Notes: generated by a model not told the origin, from the letters alone. A DNA stretch of 64,000 nucleotides from Torreya grandis (GCA_037957365.1 JARHVA010001739.1:186001-250000); one strand, 5' to 3'; positions 35,052-47,558 are shown, counted from the stretch's first letter. Program-made: numbers and translations.

Positions 35052-38000
35052 CATTTTCACTAATTAAAATACTATTTTTTTAAAGATATATTTTATAAAA
35101 CTAATATTAAAAATTTAATTCATTTGTTTTTAATTATTTAAAAAAAATTAAACTTGTTTGACATTTAACTTATACTCTATTTATTAATAAAATTAATTAA
35201 TTTGTAAATGTTAATATACATCAAAAATATTAAATCAATTAATTTATAAATATTTGTCCACATCAATACATCTAAACCAAGTTATTTGATAAGACAATGT
35301 TAACAAAAAGTTGAGTTTTCACAAACTTTATTAAATTATTTGTTCCCGAAAATTCATATATAAAAATGTTAATCAGATGACATTTTAATAAACATTCCCC
35401 ATAAATAACAAGAGTCTTGTAACAGTTAGTTCTTATCATAATTATTAAAAAATGCTTTTTTTGAAATACATGTGATGATATGACATTTGTTACTAGTGTA
35501 AATTATTTCAAAAATATAAAAATTGCATAATACAATAAAAAAATGTTAATGAGTGCATCTTACTAATTGAAAGATAGAAATGTGAGGCTTTTGAGAGAAA
35601 TGTAATAAGATAGATAAGAAGTATAAAAAAATTGTATGGAGTAATCTGGATGTAAATTGGAATCAAAGAACATATAGATAATGCAAACTCAAGTGTTACA
35701 TCATTTTGTTATGAAAAATTGTATCATTAGGATTTAAACATATGATATAGCATTATAATGTTTATATAGTATTGATTAATGCTTATATAATAATGATTCT
35801 TTTTGTATGAGGAACATCATATTAGATGGTACAATATTCTATTCAAAATTGTTTATAAAAAAAATGTGAGCACGAATAAAACATTTAAACTGTATATATA
35901 AAATGAAAGAAGATATAAATTAATTAAATACAAACAATTTTAAATTATATATTTTTGGAAAAAAAATTAAAAATAAATAAATATTATATTTATATATTTT
36001 AATTGTAGTTTGTTATATTAATATAAATAATTAATTACATTTAAATCTTTTTTAAATAAAAAATTTCATAATAAATAAATGATAACAATTTTATTTTTTA
36101 TATAAACATTATATAATATTTCTATTGATACAAATTTTTAAAAAACTCACATCAAACTCAAATTTAATTAATATATTATTTTTATGAAAAACAATTTAGA
36201 TCAAGCTTATTCATTCAATTCTAAATAGACTTCATTTAAATAATGAAATTTAAATAATAGACTTCCCCACTATCTAAATATTTGAGTCCATGAATTTAAA
36301 GAGGTCAAAGAAAAATTATAGGGACATTTGAAATTTTAAATGACTTCTTTTATTTTATAAACAATGTGGCACATGCTTCATTAAAATCTGAAGTATTAAA
36401 AAGAGAGGCTTGAAATTTTAAATGGCTTTTTTATTTTAAAAACAATGTAGCCCATGGTTTAGTAAAATCCAAGAAGTAAAAAGAGAGGCTACGGGAAGCG
36501 ATAACACATAATGCATTTTTATTTAAGGATTTAAAAGAAAAATGGGCAAGCTTGCACAAATATTTATTGAGTCGTTCAACATAAAAAGAAAATTATAATA
36601 AAGAAAGATGTGCAAAGTTCCATTTAATTATGATAGTGGATCATTAAATATTATTATTATTATCTTTTTCTTTCTTTTAAATATAATTTATTTATTTGAA
36701 TAAAGAGGGATTTTTTTTTTGTTTGTTAGTTTATTGAGTTTTAAATTTCAGATTTAAGTTTTATTATTTTGTTATATATGAATTTTTTTAATTTTTTTGT
36801 AATAAAGTATAATTGTACATAATTTTTATGAGTAATAAAAGTCATTGTGGATCTTATTTGTCCACTTTTGGTCTCTGTATTATTGTTACAACTCCATTTT
36901 AAATTACGCTTTATTTTTTACATTTTATTATCTTTTTTTACATTCTTTTAACTTTTTACAGATTAGTAATATTGTATTCAAATAGATAGGAAATCCTCTT
37001 ATTTTTTATTATAGTGTAACTTCATTTTTTAATACATTTCTAACTCTTTCTCTTTCTAAACCTTCTTTTTATGTGAGTAATGTAGGGTGAATTAGCATTA
37101 GAATAAGAAACAAACCCATTCATCTCTAAGGGTTCTCTATGAAGCGAAGTCCACATTGAGAAAAAATTCCATGTTATGTTTGAATATCATGTGGGTGTTA
37201 TCAAATGGACATTTTTAAAAATTAACAACAAGTAATACCATCTTCAATGGTAATCTTGAGAGAATATAACATAGATTGGTATTTGTAAAAACTTTTAAAT
37301 TGTAAATTAGGGAATGGAAATAGACGTAAGAACCTTACTTTCGAAAAATTGGACAATGAGCAATTATGGCCTACTTTAGTTGAAAGCTTTCAAATGCCAA
37401 GATGCAATTTATGCAAATGAGTTTAAAAGGCATAGAATATATTTTTTCAATTGACAATGTTCCTTATACTTGTGAAAATGCAATTGCAATATATTAGTAT
37501 TGATGGAAATTGTGAATGAATTAGTTATAATAAACAAAAATAAGCAATTCCAATTTATAAAGACAAGCTAAATATGTGTAATTGTTGCACATGGGGAAGA
37601 ATATTGTTTGACTATTAAACTAGAAAGTTTAGGCCACCTTAAAATAGGAATGATAATTCATTAATATGTGACCGCATGATTTACAATTAATAGATTGTTT
37701 TTTGTGTGTTTAAATTGAATTTGACAAACTGCACAGATTGGTTGCAAAATTAAATCTGTCATATAATCAAATGGGTAGCTTATTTCATACACATAAATAA
37801 AATGTTTAATTATATTTTAAAAAATCAAATAAAGTTTCCTATATTTTAATAAAGATTGCAATCAAAAGCCAACACATGCAAATCATGTCACGGTCATTAT
37901 ATTTTCTTGTTTTTATAGGGCCCAACAAACTGCATGGACCTATTAGAACTTTAAAATCACTTAATACTCTAAAATGATAAAAAAAAAATTGCGACCAAAA

Positions 38001-38510
38001 ATGAATTTAATTAGAGGACATGGAAATTTAAACAGAGTCACGAGATAACGGAGGCCAAAAATCAATTTGGCTTTGGAATAAAAAGAGGCATCCATGGATC
38101 TGTTAGGATATAAAATTTGATTTACATTATGGCTGTGTCCAAGTCTGCTTAAGCAATGTCATGTTCTTTAGACTCGAACAAATTAATTATAAGAAAATTT
38201 GGCTCATTTATAAAGAGCGAACCCTTTAGACTTTGATTATGTCAATGTGGCAACGGTAAACTTAGCATCTATAAATTATTGAGTGGCCAATTAATGAAAT
38301 GAAAATGTGGATTGAATTGACACTTAACAAAGTCTTTCAAATCTTCATGTGACCCATATAAAAAAATATTCCCAATGTATAATCATGTAGATATTTAATT
38401 CATAGTGGTAAACATTTCGCTGTGGAGTGAATTTTATTGACAATGAGAATAATTATTAAATTTACAGTGGTTAGGCTGAAAGAGATCTTCTATTTTGATA
38501 TTTGTTTTGC

Positions 38511-40235
38511 TAAAATAAAGATAGATAGGGGTCCCTTTTTTCTTCTTGCTTGGGTATTTCACAAGGCTTTTCATAACGAGCTTTTAAATTGTATGTTTTA
38601 ACATTGATAGGGTTTTATAAATTCACGTCATGTTCTTCATCCAATGAGATAACCTTTAAATCTTGCATGTATTTCACAAAATAAACATAAGTAGCCCTTA
38701 AGGCCTTAAATTGGGCAATCGCAAACACCAATTCTGCCTTAATTCATGAAAATATCACTCTCAATGAGATGCCATGTGTTATATTTGTTTGGATTCAGAA
38801 AGTGCCTTAAATTTTGAGTACTTAGTTATGATTGGAGATTGTTTTTAAGAATCTATTCTAACATATTCTCATCCACCACCAGCGTTGTAACATTATTCAA
38901 AAATTATGCTTCAGTCAATGCTCTTGATCTCATTCTTCACATGTCACTGATAGCATGGGATTTTAATGCATACTTTACCATGGCCAAGGTAATCTCATCC
39001 TTAACCCTCAATATTTTCTTCAAATGTTTATTTGAAACAACTCCTATGAATGGGGTATTCCCTCATTTAGCTATCCAAAGCCCATAAAACCATAAAAAAA
39101 TCAACTAGAAACCAACAGAAGCAATAGCAAGATAGATTGGTTGAAGAATAAATTAAAGTGGTTATACCAATTCATAACTAGAAGTAGATAACTATGTCTA
39201 TATAAATCATTATGAACACTCATTGTGGATCATAGCTCTGTTATATCACCTCGTTTAATTTGATTTCACCCTTCACAACACTCAAATTGGGTCTTCTTTG
39301 TAGCTATCAATCTCTCTCATTGTGAACTTTATTATAAATGGAGAATGAAATCTATTTAAGGAATATATCAGCTTTGAATGATGTTATAATCAATGCATTT
39401 CCATTTTAAGTCATTTATCATTAATTGAGATGGTGTGAAGGACCACATTTATCTAAAAAATGTCTTTAAGTCCGCCCAATCCTCACAAAGATAGCTAGCT
39501 AAAAATGAAGCTAAATGAATAGTGAATCTACCCTTCATTAACTAAGAGATCTATGAGGCTATCAGCCTCTCTGTAACAATGTTGAAAGTTGATTACCTTC
39601 AATTTTAGGATTAAATCTCACGTCTTTTTTAGAATTACTTCTAGCTTATATCTTGAGGGCACATCCTTTCTTCATGGCATTGTTTACAATTTGAGATTTT
39701 TCTTTTACCAAGAGTTGAATACATCTTAAATAAAGTGCCATCTTTAAGCCTTCCACCTATCCAATTACTTTTGTGTTATTATTGATCTTTAACACAGGTT
39801 TTTTTTAGTGGTGAAACTTTGTTGATCTACAAATATTCCATTTTTTGAAGTCAGCATTTGATGATTTTTGTGGAGTCGTTGACAGGGTGGGTTGCCTAAA
39901 TTTTTGGGGTCAAAGTTAATTTTGAGGACAGGATCGCCTACATTTGAATATATATTTATTACTATAAATGTAATTCACCGGTACCTCGAAAGCCAATCCA
40001 GAGGATTTTGCCACATACTGACTTTAAGAATTTTTTTGGTGGTTTGTATTTCAATTCCCAAAAAGGCTTCGAGGATCAATAGTTCAGACTCTAGAGCAAG
40101 GTGAGAAATTTTTTTTAACAATATAATTTTTTGGTATTTTTAAAATGTTATTCTATTTATTGCTCTTGAAGTGCCATCATGGAAATTAAACATGAGGGTA
40201 GTTTGCATCCCAAAAGTGTAGATGTCTTATGGCAG
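38511..40235. other. Intergenic DNA
   Basis: No supported gene. Open frames at 38,839-39,087 and 39,892-40,104 carry no recognised domains. The second ends near a possible donor GTGAGA at about 40,100 but has a TTG start, so it is not called. Confidence 0.45.
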
Positions 40236-40655
40236 CCTGTGGGCACTTAATCACAGTTTGTCGTCTCCTACAACTTAGCCCACATCTTTCCATTATCTAA
40301 CCACAACTCGTAGGTTGTGGGCAGATGCCAACAGACTGCCAGCAACTACTCGTAGACTATAGGTTGACACTGATAGTCTATGGGCAACAACCAAAGTTCA
40401 CTGACATTCTGCAGGGGACTGCCAACAATTTATGGGTGACCATCAAAGTTTGTTGGCATGTGTCTATAGGTTGCAGGCGTCTACCAACATTCTGCGGGTG
40501 ACCATCAACAGTCTATGGGTGATCGTCAATAATTTGTGGATAAATGCTCACAGACTACTGACGGTCGCCCATAGACTATCAACAGATGTCTGCATTCTAT
40601 TGGTGACTATCAAGAAAAATAGGTTGTAGGCGGTCACCAGCAACCCACAGGCAAA
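40236..40655. repeat. Degenerate minisatellite, core unit 21 bp
   Basis: Units such as GTGACCATCAACAGTCTATGG and GTGATCGTCAATAATTTGTGG are each 21 bp. More diverged and inverted-looking variants occur on both sides. It reads open in one frame as VTINSLW-like heptapeptides (40,432-40,629), which explains that frame. The sequence is unrelated to the 21-bp arrays in K1 and K2. Confidence 0.7.
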
Positions 40656-40815
40656 CCATGCTAAATTGCATGTAAATAAGGTCATTATGTGGGTAGTCGC
40701 CATCATGTTTAACTATTGTCATGGTTATTCATTAGTCAAGCATCTTTGTTTATTGTCAATCATCTTCATTTTGTTGTTAATTATCTTTCGCCCATAGCTC
40801 TGCAGGCTAGATAAT

Positions 40816-41240
40816 ATGGCATCTGCTAAAAACATTAAGGCCTCTAAAAAATTTTAAAAACAAAATAACCTATTATCTTACTTTAGCCAGACATTAGACA
40901 CAGGTACTGCATTTTCATTTAACTAGTGCTTTTTATTTATTAACTTGTGTTAAAGTTAAACAATAATTAAAATATCTTTAATCATTTTTTATGCAGAACC
41001 CACTGATTATTCTTTTGAAGAATTGTCTTCACAACAAGACATACCAGGGCATAGATTTAAAATGCCAAACAAATGTACTAACTCATAGAATACCATTTGT
41101 TAGTTAATTAATTTTTTTTTCAAGATTCAATAATAATGACAAGACCTACAATAATATTGCATGTATAACCCATTGACAAACATATCAAACATCAACATAT
41201 CCTTGAATTGGAAAGACTTGTGAATGAAATACCAAACATA
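40816..41240 (+). pseudogene. Relic of a multi-exon gene, unidentified
   Basis: Exon 1 (40,816-40,903) reads MASAKNIKASKKF, a TAA, then KQNNLLSYFSQTLDT, and stops at a donor CAG/GTACTG. Exon 2 (40,997-41,074) follows acceptor TTTTTTATGCAG and continues in frame with EPTDYSFEELSSQQDIPGHR, then a possible donor GTACTA. Exon 3 is plausible at about 41,165-41,240 (IDKHIKHQHILELERLVNE) and also ends at GTACTG. The frame runs across the first junction and only one early stop was seen in exons 1 and 2. This supports a real spliced gene that has decayed. The basic start followed by LLSYFS resembles N-termini of hAT/BED-type transposases, but that is a guess. Confidence 0.4.
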
Positions 41241-41831
41241 GGTACTGTATAATAAATATTATTTGATTTAATGTTTTTGATTTATTTGTACTTTAGTATT
41301 GGTGTTTAGAATTCAATGATAAAAGTATTGAAGACTTGTATAATGATTTTGAACGACCGTATCGAAAAGTTCATTGTTGTCTCTAGGCAGTTTTACTTGC
41401 ATAAAAATGTTTTTGATATTGTTTGGAGGCCATACGTGATCATCTGAGGATCCAAAATTACAATTCAATTATTTTATTGAGTTTTTTCTATTTTTAGAAA
41501 TTATATATTTATAGGCCCAAATGTTAACTTTAGTTGAATTTCGTCCTACAGTCTAATTATAGTGTTTAGGATATTTTGAGAGATTTTTAGAGCTGAGTGT
41601 ACTTGCATGCAAACTTACTATAAATAACAACCCATAAAAATAACATTTTTTTAAGTTTTAGTTTTTTTTTCAAATTTTGCTTGTAAACTCTAATTTTAAG
41701 TTTAAGCTTATTTAAGCATGGTTTGGGTTTGTAATTACTTCAAGTCATTCAATATGAATCAATTCTGAGTTATTGTTACAGATCTTGGCCTATTGATAAT
41801 TTTATTGTCTTTATAGTTTTTGGGTTCATTA
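41241..41831. other. Intergenic DNA
   Basis: Nothing recognised before the start of K2. Confidence 0.5.
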
Positions 41832-42345
41832 TAGTGGCCTATTAAAAAACTTTGAAGGTTTTCAAGAGAATTAGTTTTGAAATGGTGGCAAATCAGTTTG
41901 ACAAGTGTTTAATTATACACATGAATCAAGTGATGGAATAAGGTGAATCAAGGTTTTGTTCATTAAAAAATTCCCTAAACATTAATATGATTGCATATTT
42001 GGATTCCTCTAGAAAAGTAATGTAATTTCAAAAAATAAATCATCGTAATTCTAATTCGTATCTAAAGTTACTGCTTCAGAAATTTTGCGAGTGGAGAACA
42101 TAATGCAGTCGACCAACAACATATCCAATGTCAACTCACCATCTTCTTGAGGCCATAACTTTTACATGCAGACATAGATTGTGATGATTTTTATTTTGAA
42201 ATTGCATAAATTTTCAAGAGGAATCCAAAAATGAAATAATATTTAATCTTAAGAATTTTTTGGATACCTTTTTTTCCTTTACCCCACAACCTATCTATTT
42301 TAGCTTTCAATGCACATAGTGATTTCTCGAATTGTATTATGTTAT

Positions 42346-42735
42346 CACCCGATAGCAGAATGTTGATGTCTGATAGTAGAATACTAATGCCTAACAATAG
42401 AGTGCAATCACTCGATAGTAGAATGCAGTCACTCAACATTAGAATGTTGACATCTAAAAGTTGTATGCTAATACCTCCCTACATAATATTAATGTCTGAC
42501 AATAAAACCCTGACCCCTGACAACATAATGCAATTCCCTGATAACATAATGTTAATACCTGATAGTAGTATGTTGATGCCTAACAACAAAACACTGACAC
42601 ATAATATTAGAATCTCGACACTTGACCAAAGAATGGTGACACTTGATAACAAAACCCAAACATTTGACAACAAAATCTAGATTTTTAACTTTGAAATACT
42701 ATTGTTTGACAACAGATGCATATGTTCGATAATGG
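42346..42735. repeat. 21-bp minisatellite (K2)
   Basis: Counterpart of 25,146-25,562 with the same unit but different unit variants and order. It is open on both strands (for example plus 42,339-42,680) only because the unit is a multiple of three. Confidence 0.85.
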
Positions 42736-43252
42736 ATACATAGTGGCAAATATGTCCAAATTAGCTTTCGAAGTACTGACAACATATATTTATAAGAGAA
42801 AATTTATTTTAAAAAGTAGGTGCTAACCTTTAAGTTTAAGTTCTACTCTAAATTTTATGCAATCCCATGTTATCGATTATCTTATAAAATTACCAAACAC
42901 TAATTTTAAAAATAGAATATTCATGAATTAACGAAGATTCATCACTAAAAAAATATTCACTTAAAATCATATAACTTAATTTTTTTTTAAGTTCAAAATA
43001 TAAATAAAATTATAAATTCCTTTATGGCAACATCATCCTATCAGACTTTAGGTCGACTTATGAAAATTTGCATATTGAGTAGAATGCAATCAATACTTAT
43101 TATATTAGGATGTATTGATGGCAAAGAATTTGGATCTAGGAACGAGCCATAACAGCTATTGATTGGGAAGTTAATCAAGAGAGGAGAGGGGATCCTGCCA
43201 AACCCCAAAAAAAAATTGAAAATATTTTTTGGTGCCAATATGAAAATGGAGT

Positions 43253-43597
43253 TCATAACATACTGATGACCAACAGTACCAAAAAAAATATCAGATGGCT
43301 CCATAGTTTGTAGCATCTTCCAAATCCCACTCTACATTTGTGGAACAGTTCAAGGCTAGAGTGTGCTATGAGTTGGCGATATTGGTGGAAAAGTGAATGA
43401 GCGAATATGAAAAGCTTGTGAGCACGATGAGTAGAATGATGGGGCATCTGGGAAGAGTAGATATGGGGAGGTAGGTGTTTGAGATGGATAGGGCATAGGA
43501 TTACGAAAACATTGTTTACATTTGTCGTGTCGAAAATGATTAGCCCAAAAGTGGACAGACGACTGGATTCATCGACGGGGAAGGATGAGTTAGCCAT
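43253..43597 (-). CDS. Putative small protein of unknown function (K2 copy)
   Basis: An ATG at 43,597 opens a 114-codon frame starting MANSSFPVDESSRLSTFGLI. It is the counterpart of the K1 frame at 26,428. Small indels relative to K1 (an extra AT near 43,367 and a missing segment of about 28 bp near 43,295) join two frames that are separate in K1, so the proteins differ after about residue 76. The promoter-like region and the first 18 codons are almost unchanged. No domain, signal peptide or known family is recognised. Confidence 0.3.
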   Translation of the reverse strand: MANSSFPVDESSRLSTFGLIIFDTTNVNNVFVILCPIHLKHLPPHIYSSQMPHHSTHRAHKLFIFAHSLFHQYRQLIAHSSLELFHKCRVGFGRCYKLWSHLIFFLVLLVISML

Positions 43598-43679
43598 GGG
43601 CACTTTTGAGAAGAATTTTTATAGAATAGGTCCATTTTGACAGGCTAGGAAACACGAATTTGAAATCATGAACCAACGG

Positions 43680-43692
43680 CACTTATATATGC
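43680..43692 (-). promoter_or_regulatory. Possible TATA box of the small ORF (K2)
   Basis: Same TATATAAG as at 26,513-26,522, about 85-95 bp upstream of the ATG at 43,597. Confidence 0.4.
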
Positions 43693-43800
43693 CAGTGCCT
43701 ATGATTCATCCATTAGCAGTATGCAAGTCTTCCGTTATATATGATAAAAGCCATGGAATTGAAAATCTGCAATATTTGAAAGTATATCCAAGATGTTTTA

Positions 43801-44533
43801 GTGGCAGAAAATTTTGAAATCTTATATAAACTTATATAATAAGTTGCTCACGTTATAACGAGATATAGTCCTTATTATATTTTTGTGAAGGCTTTCTTAT
43901 GTTGGAGAAATAATAAAACATTTAAAATAATATTTAAGTTAAAAGAATATTTTTAGATAATACTTAAGGAATAAGTTAATATTGATATATTAAATTTTAA
44001 GTAAAATTTTATGATTTTTAAAATTGTATATATTTCAATTTTTTTGATTGAATAATCATAAAATAGATAATTGAAAAGTGATTCTATCAATCACACCTTG
44101 ATAGGAATTAGTAATATACACATAGAGAGCATGACAATGAGATCAAATGGTAGGCCCTGAGTATTTTTTCGACGCTCTCTAAGTTCAATACTCCGAAAAT
44201 TCCAAGGGATCAATTATCTTTACATTTACATAATCCGTTTTGTAGAGGATGCTCGTCTTGTGAACTAAATAAACTTCGAATTACTAAGCCACCTCAATCT
44301 CCAAGAATTAAAAATAATAATAATAATCAAATATATTATCTACAACTAAATAATACATTTTTAACAATGAAATTATATTGGTTCATTCTACACATTTGAA
44401 GGATAAATCTAAAATATGTTGACCCAATAATTAGAGTAACTAAAAATATCTAGTAATGTCATTGACCATGTGCCACCACAATCGATACAAAATTTGAAAA
44501 AAAAAATGAAAATACGATTCTAACTTAAATCGA
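43801..44533. other. AT-rich spacer in K2
   Basis: Homologous to 26,641-27,362. Nothing supported as coding. Confidence 0.5.
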
Positions 44534-44722
44534 TCACAAATAATACTTAATATCGTAATTGTTGAATAGATAATGTAGTCGCTTTGCTATTCTTATAATA
44601 TCCAACCCCACAAGTTTCGATTTTGACTTGACCGAGTCACCAAGTGGTAGGCTTTTTTCCATATTTTTAATTAACCTTAATCGAAGTTCATGAACTTCCT
44701 TTTCATTGAAGATAAGCACAAG
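44534..44722 (-). pseudogene. Short conserved frame downstream of kinase copy 2
   Basis: Counterpart of 27,363-27,551. It keeps EVHELRLRLIKNMEKSLPLG and KLVGLDIIRIAK, then diverges. Start codon TTG. No known family recognised. Confidence 0.25.
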
Positions 44723-45049
44723 CAATAAATCAACAAAACAAGGAAATCATCAATTCACACGTTACAAAATTGTGGCAACACCACTTGAGTGAGCTATTGA
44801 ATTCGTTTTATTTTTTTTAGATGCACCCACTACCTTTATTCATATCATAACATCACTTCAATGGAGACATTGTCTATGTCCATTGGAGTTGGTTTGATTT
44901 AGGTGGAAATAACGCAATTGCAAAGTATGTGCCAGCGTATGGCGGAAGTACTCTTATATGACTAATTACTCTTCATTTTAAGTCAGGAATTTCCCGCCGT
45001 AATTCTGATACCATGATTTTTTTAAATGGAACCCTCTTGAAGGAAAATT

Positions 45050-46711
45050 TTAAAAAAGAAAACGTGTTATCCGCAAAATGGAAAATTCTCTTAAAACAAA
45101 CAAAACATCATTGCAACTAAAGCCATCATACAAAATAAAAGTGAATAAACGCAGCAAAAAGATATGAATTAGAATTAATTGTGAGATAAAATTTGGTGTC
45201 TTCGCTGTGTAGCAAATACATACTTTACAGTTCATAAACATTTTGGGCCAACGTTGCTTAATACACAAAACACGAAAGGGACCCCAATTTTGCGTGCCCT
45301 GATTGGCAGAGACACACAGGATGTCTCTTCCTAGGGCTCTGTTATGAAATTTAGCAATGCACCCACAGGACTGTTTACACAATTCTTGAGCCTGAGCGAG
45401 TATCATAAGCTCTGTTATTGGCCTCGATGATTGCTCATTGCACTCATATTGACACTCTTCTCCAGAGGTCTCTGCAGCTGATCTTCTATTTGTGAATTGT
45501 TGCTTTTCCCGATCACTACTTTCCAAGCCGGAATTGCATGTTGATTCCACCGAAGAGGAATAGTTTTTAGTTAGCAGAGGAGTATTTGACAACGGGGAAT
45601 TGAATCTGACAACCATCCACTGGCCCGTAGGGGAACGGGCGCACCAATCAGGCCTCTCACCACCAGCAGCCAATGCTGCCAGTCTGTCCCTTGATGAGGG
45701 TCTATGCCTCTTAATTGACTCCTCTCCCTCCCCTGCATTAACTTTCCCACAAGGCCTGGAAATGCCCAATGACAAAATTGGTACAGTCCCAGACAAACTA
45801 GAAGAAGAGGAATCCCAATCAGGTCTCGCACAATCCAAGGTACTGATAGGAGATCCAGGAGCCCTTTTCACCTCCATGGCAGAGCAACAGTCGGTCTGAT
45901 GGAGGAAAGGATGGTCCAACAGCTGTTCGGCAGTCCACCTCTTCTTGGGATCTCTACGGAAGCATTTTTCTAGAAAATCCCGGCCTTGAGATGAAAGACA
46001 CATGGGCAAGTCTGGCAATTCGTCTGTGCAACCGATGCGGTACATGGCTGCCAGGGGATTCGAAACGCTGCTCCAAGGCGGCCTGCCGGTGGCCATCTCC
46101 ACCATAGTGCAGCCCAGGGACCAAATATCGGAAGGCGGTCCCTGCTCCAGCTGGTTGACTACTTCAGGAGCCATCCACAATGGCGTACCCCTTAAATGTT
46201 GAAGACTTAATCCCTTGTCGTCCGTGTTTCTCGCAGATCCCAAATCGCCAAGCTTGACCACGCCAGCGGCTCCGACAAGCACATTATTTCCCTTGATATC
46301 GCAATGCACAATCCCCTGCCTGTGGAGGTAATCTAATCCACGGAGGATGCCACCAGTGTAGGCCCTGATCACCGATTCGTCCAAATGTCCCCCAAACTTA
46401 CTCAACAGGCTTGCCACGCTCCCTCCAGGCATGTACTCCATCATCAAATTACACGTATCCACGCCATTCTCAATGCTGTTCTCCTTTCCCAAACATCGCA
46501 CAATGTAGGGAGAATCTAAGGCCCTCAGAATGCTGTATTCGTTTTCTAAATAAGAAATAGAATTGCCTGCCATGGATTTTACTGCGAAGAGCTCGCCCTT
46601 AGACTTGTCGATAGCAAGACTAACAGTGCCGAAAGCTCCAGCTCCAATAATGGCGCCCCTTACCCATTCCTTTGGGCAGCCTGCATCGCTTTTGATTTCC
46701 ACCGCCAACAT
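45050..46711 (-). CDS. MAPKKK17/18-type protein kinase, copy 2
   Basis: Single-exon MAPKKK of 553 residues, paralog of 27,918-29,537. The ATG at 46,711 (MLAVEIKSDAG) is homologous to copy 1. The open frame reaches 46,795 but starts there with GTG, so that part is taken as leader. Residue numbering equals copy 1: GAGAFGTV 23-30, Lys45, HCD 136-138, Lys140, Asn143, and the canonical Gly175 in RGTPLWMAPEV. The Mg-binding motif is DLG (156-158) where copy 1 has DFG. DLG occurs in active kinases, so activity is possible. About 20 substitutions separate the copies over about 517 residues. The last roughly 35 residues differ from copy 1 because of a 1-nt indel and read through AT-rich sequence, so the annotated stop may lie beyond the ancestral one. 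Confidence 0.9.
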   Translation of the reverse strand: MLAVEIKSDAGCPKEWVRGAIIGAGAFGTVSLAIDKSKGELFAVKSMAGNSISYLENEYSILRALDSPYIVRCLGKENSIENGVDTCNLMMEYMPGGSVASLLSKFGGHLDESVIRAYTGGILRGLDYLHRQGIVHCDIKGNNVLVGAAGVVKLGDLGSARNTDDKGLSLQHLRGTPLWMAPEVVNQLEQGPPSDIWSLGCTMVEMATGRPPWSSVSNPLAAMYRIGCTDELPDLPMCLSSQGRDFLEKCFRRDPKKRWTAEQLLDHPFLHQTDCCSAMEVKRAPGSPISTLDCARPDWDSSSSSLSGTVPILSLGISRPCGKVNAGEGEESIKRHRPSSRDRLAALAAGGERPDWCARSPTGQWMVVRFNSPLSNTPLLTKNYSSSVESTCNSGLESSDREKQQFTNRRSAAETSGEECQYECNEQSSRPITELMILAQAQELCKQSCGCIAKFHNRALGRDILCVSANQGTQNWGPFRVLCIKQRWPKMFMNCKVCICYTAKTPNFISQLILIHIFLLRLFTFILYDGFSCNDVLFVLREFSILRITRFLF

Positions 46712-47000
46712 TTTTTTTTCCAAAAATCTACAAAATGTCTGATGGCAGGAGAAAGGCGGTTGGGAATTGCCAATTCGGGAACTCGTATAAAACACTTACC
46801 TCCCAGCTTCCGTCGTGAGGAGGAAAGGGTGCATTTTATTTTGCCGCGTGGGTGTTCGCGAAGAGTATGAACGAAAGCGTTGATGAGTCGGGTCAAAACT
46901 CAAATGACGTGGGCGGTGAAGAACGCTGGGCTGCGTCAGTGACCACGCGAGCCGTGTCTCTGGAAGGCCTTGGAATATGAAGCCCCTGGCCTTTTCTGAG
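46712..47000 (-). promoter_or_regulatory. Promoter-proximal region of kinase copy 2
   Basis: The ABRE-like TGACGTGG is kept at 46,905-46,912, about 194 bp upstream of the ATG. The TTTATAAG found in copy 1 is deleted. A different TATA-like TTTTATACG (minus strand, about 46,784-46,792) arises by one substitution relative to copy 1 (TTTCATACG). Promoter use may differ between the copies. Confidence 0.45.
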
Positions 47001-47412
47001 AACATGAAAAAAAGGCAAACGAAGTAGATGGCTGAGGAATAGTCGGAGGAAAAGGCAATCCCCTTGATGACTTATCTAGAAATAATAAAATCAAAAGAAT
47101 ATTCGAGACTAATGTGAAGTTTTGTAAAATGACACAATAATCTAAAGGAGGGATTTAATCATCTAGAATTAGATCACCGGAATTTGTGGACGACACAATA
47201 GATGAAAAATTGAATTCCCACTATGTTTTTTTCATGTAAAACAAAAAGAAGTCGGTGTGTTCAACTGCCCTTCCTCCGTTGACCATGTTTCATAGACGAG
47301 GGTTAAAAACGGACGAACTACGGTTGACTTTGTTTGTTCCATGCATCAACGAAGATTCGAATGGATCGCTTGACCTTTGCTTGTGGTTTACGTCTCCCTT
47401 GGTATGCAAATT

Positions 47413-47558
47413 GTAGTGGGTTGCTGCAAGGTTAGCGTTACGCAGATGATGGCGTGGACAATTTGCAGGGAAGAGATTGCTCGTTTCCACTAGTTACGTT
47501 ACGTCACAGGGAGATCTCTTTTGTTGTCGTTACAAACCTCCAACTTCGGTGAAGTTGC
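47413..47558. repeat. Conserved GC-rich upstream core, copy 3 of 4
   Basis: Same core as 30,255-30,400. It carries TTACGTTACGTCACAGGG and sits about 0.7 kb upstream of kinase copy 2. Confidence 0.8.

Larger units (their letters stand above)
34325..38510. repeat. Segmental duplication, block A copy 2 (A2), without kinase
   Basis: Collinear with 59,945-64,000 at an offset near 25.5 kb, continuing to the window end. It begins in the kinase-upstream region (GAGAACATAAAAAAGAAAGAC) and contains the conserved core and the SINE. 36,830-38,000 also matches 52,405-53,660. No coding sequence supported: the 71-codon frame 34,537-34,752 crosses the conserved core and is not kept in other copies. Confidence 0.85.

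Noticed and set aside
42339..42680. 113-codon frame of MLMSDSR-like heptads
   Set aside because: Product of the 21-bp minisatellite being open in every register of three.
45600..45899. Plus-strand 99-codon frame inside kinase copy 2
   Set aside because: Antisense shadow of the kinase CDS, interrupted in copy 1.
46712..46795. N-terminal 28-codon extension of kinase copy 2
   Set aside because: It starts at GTG, is not conserved in copy 1 (10-bp indel), and the homologous ATG at 46,711 fits the family.
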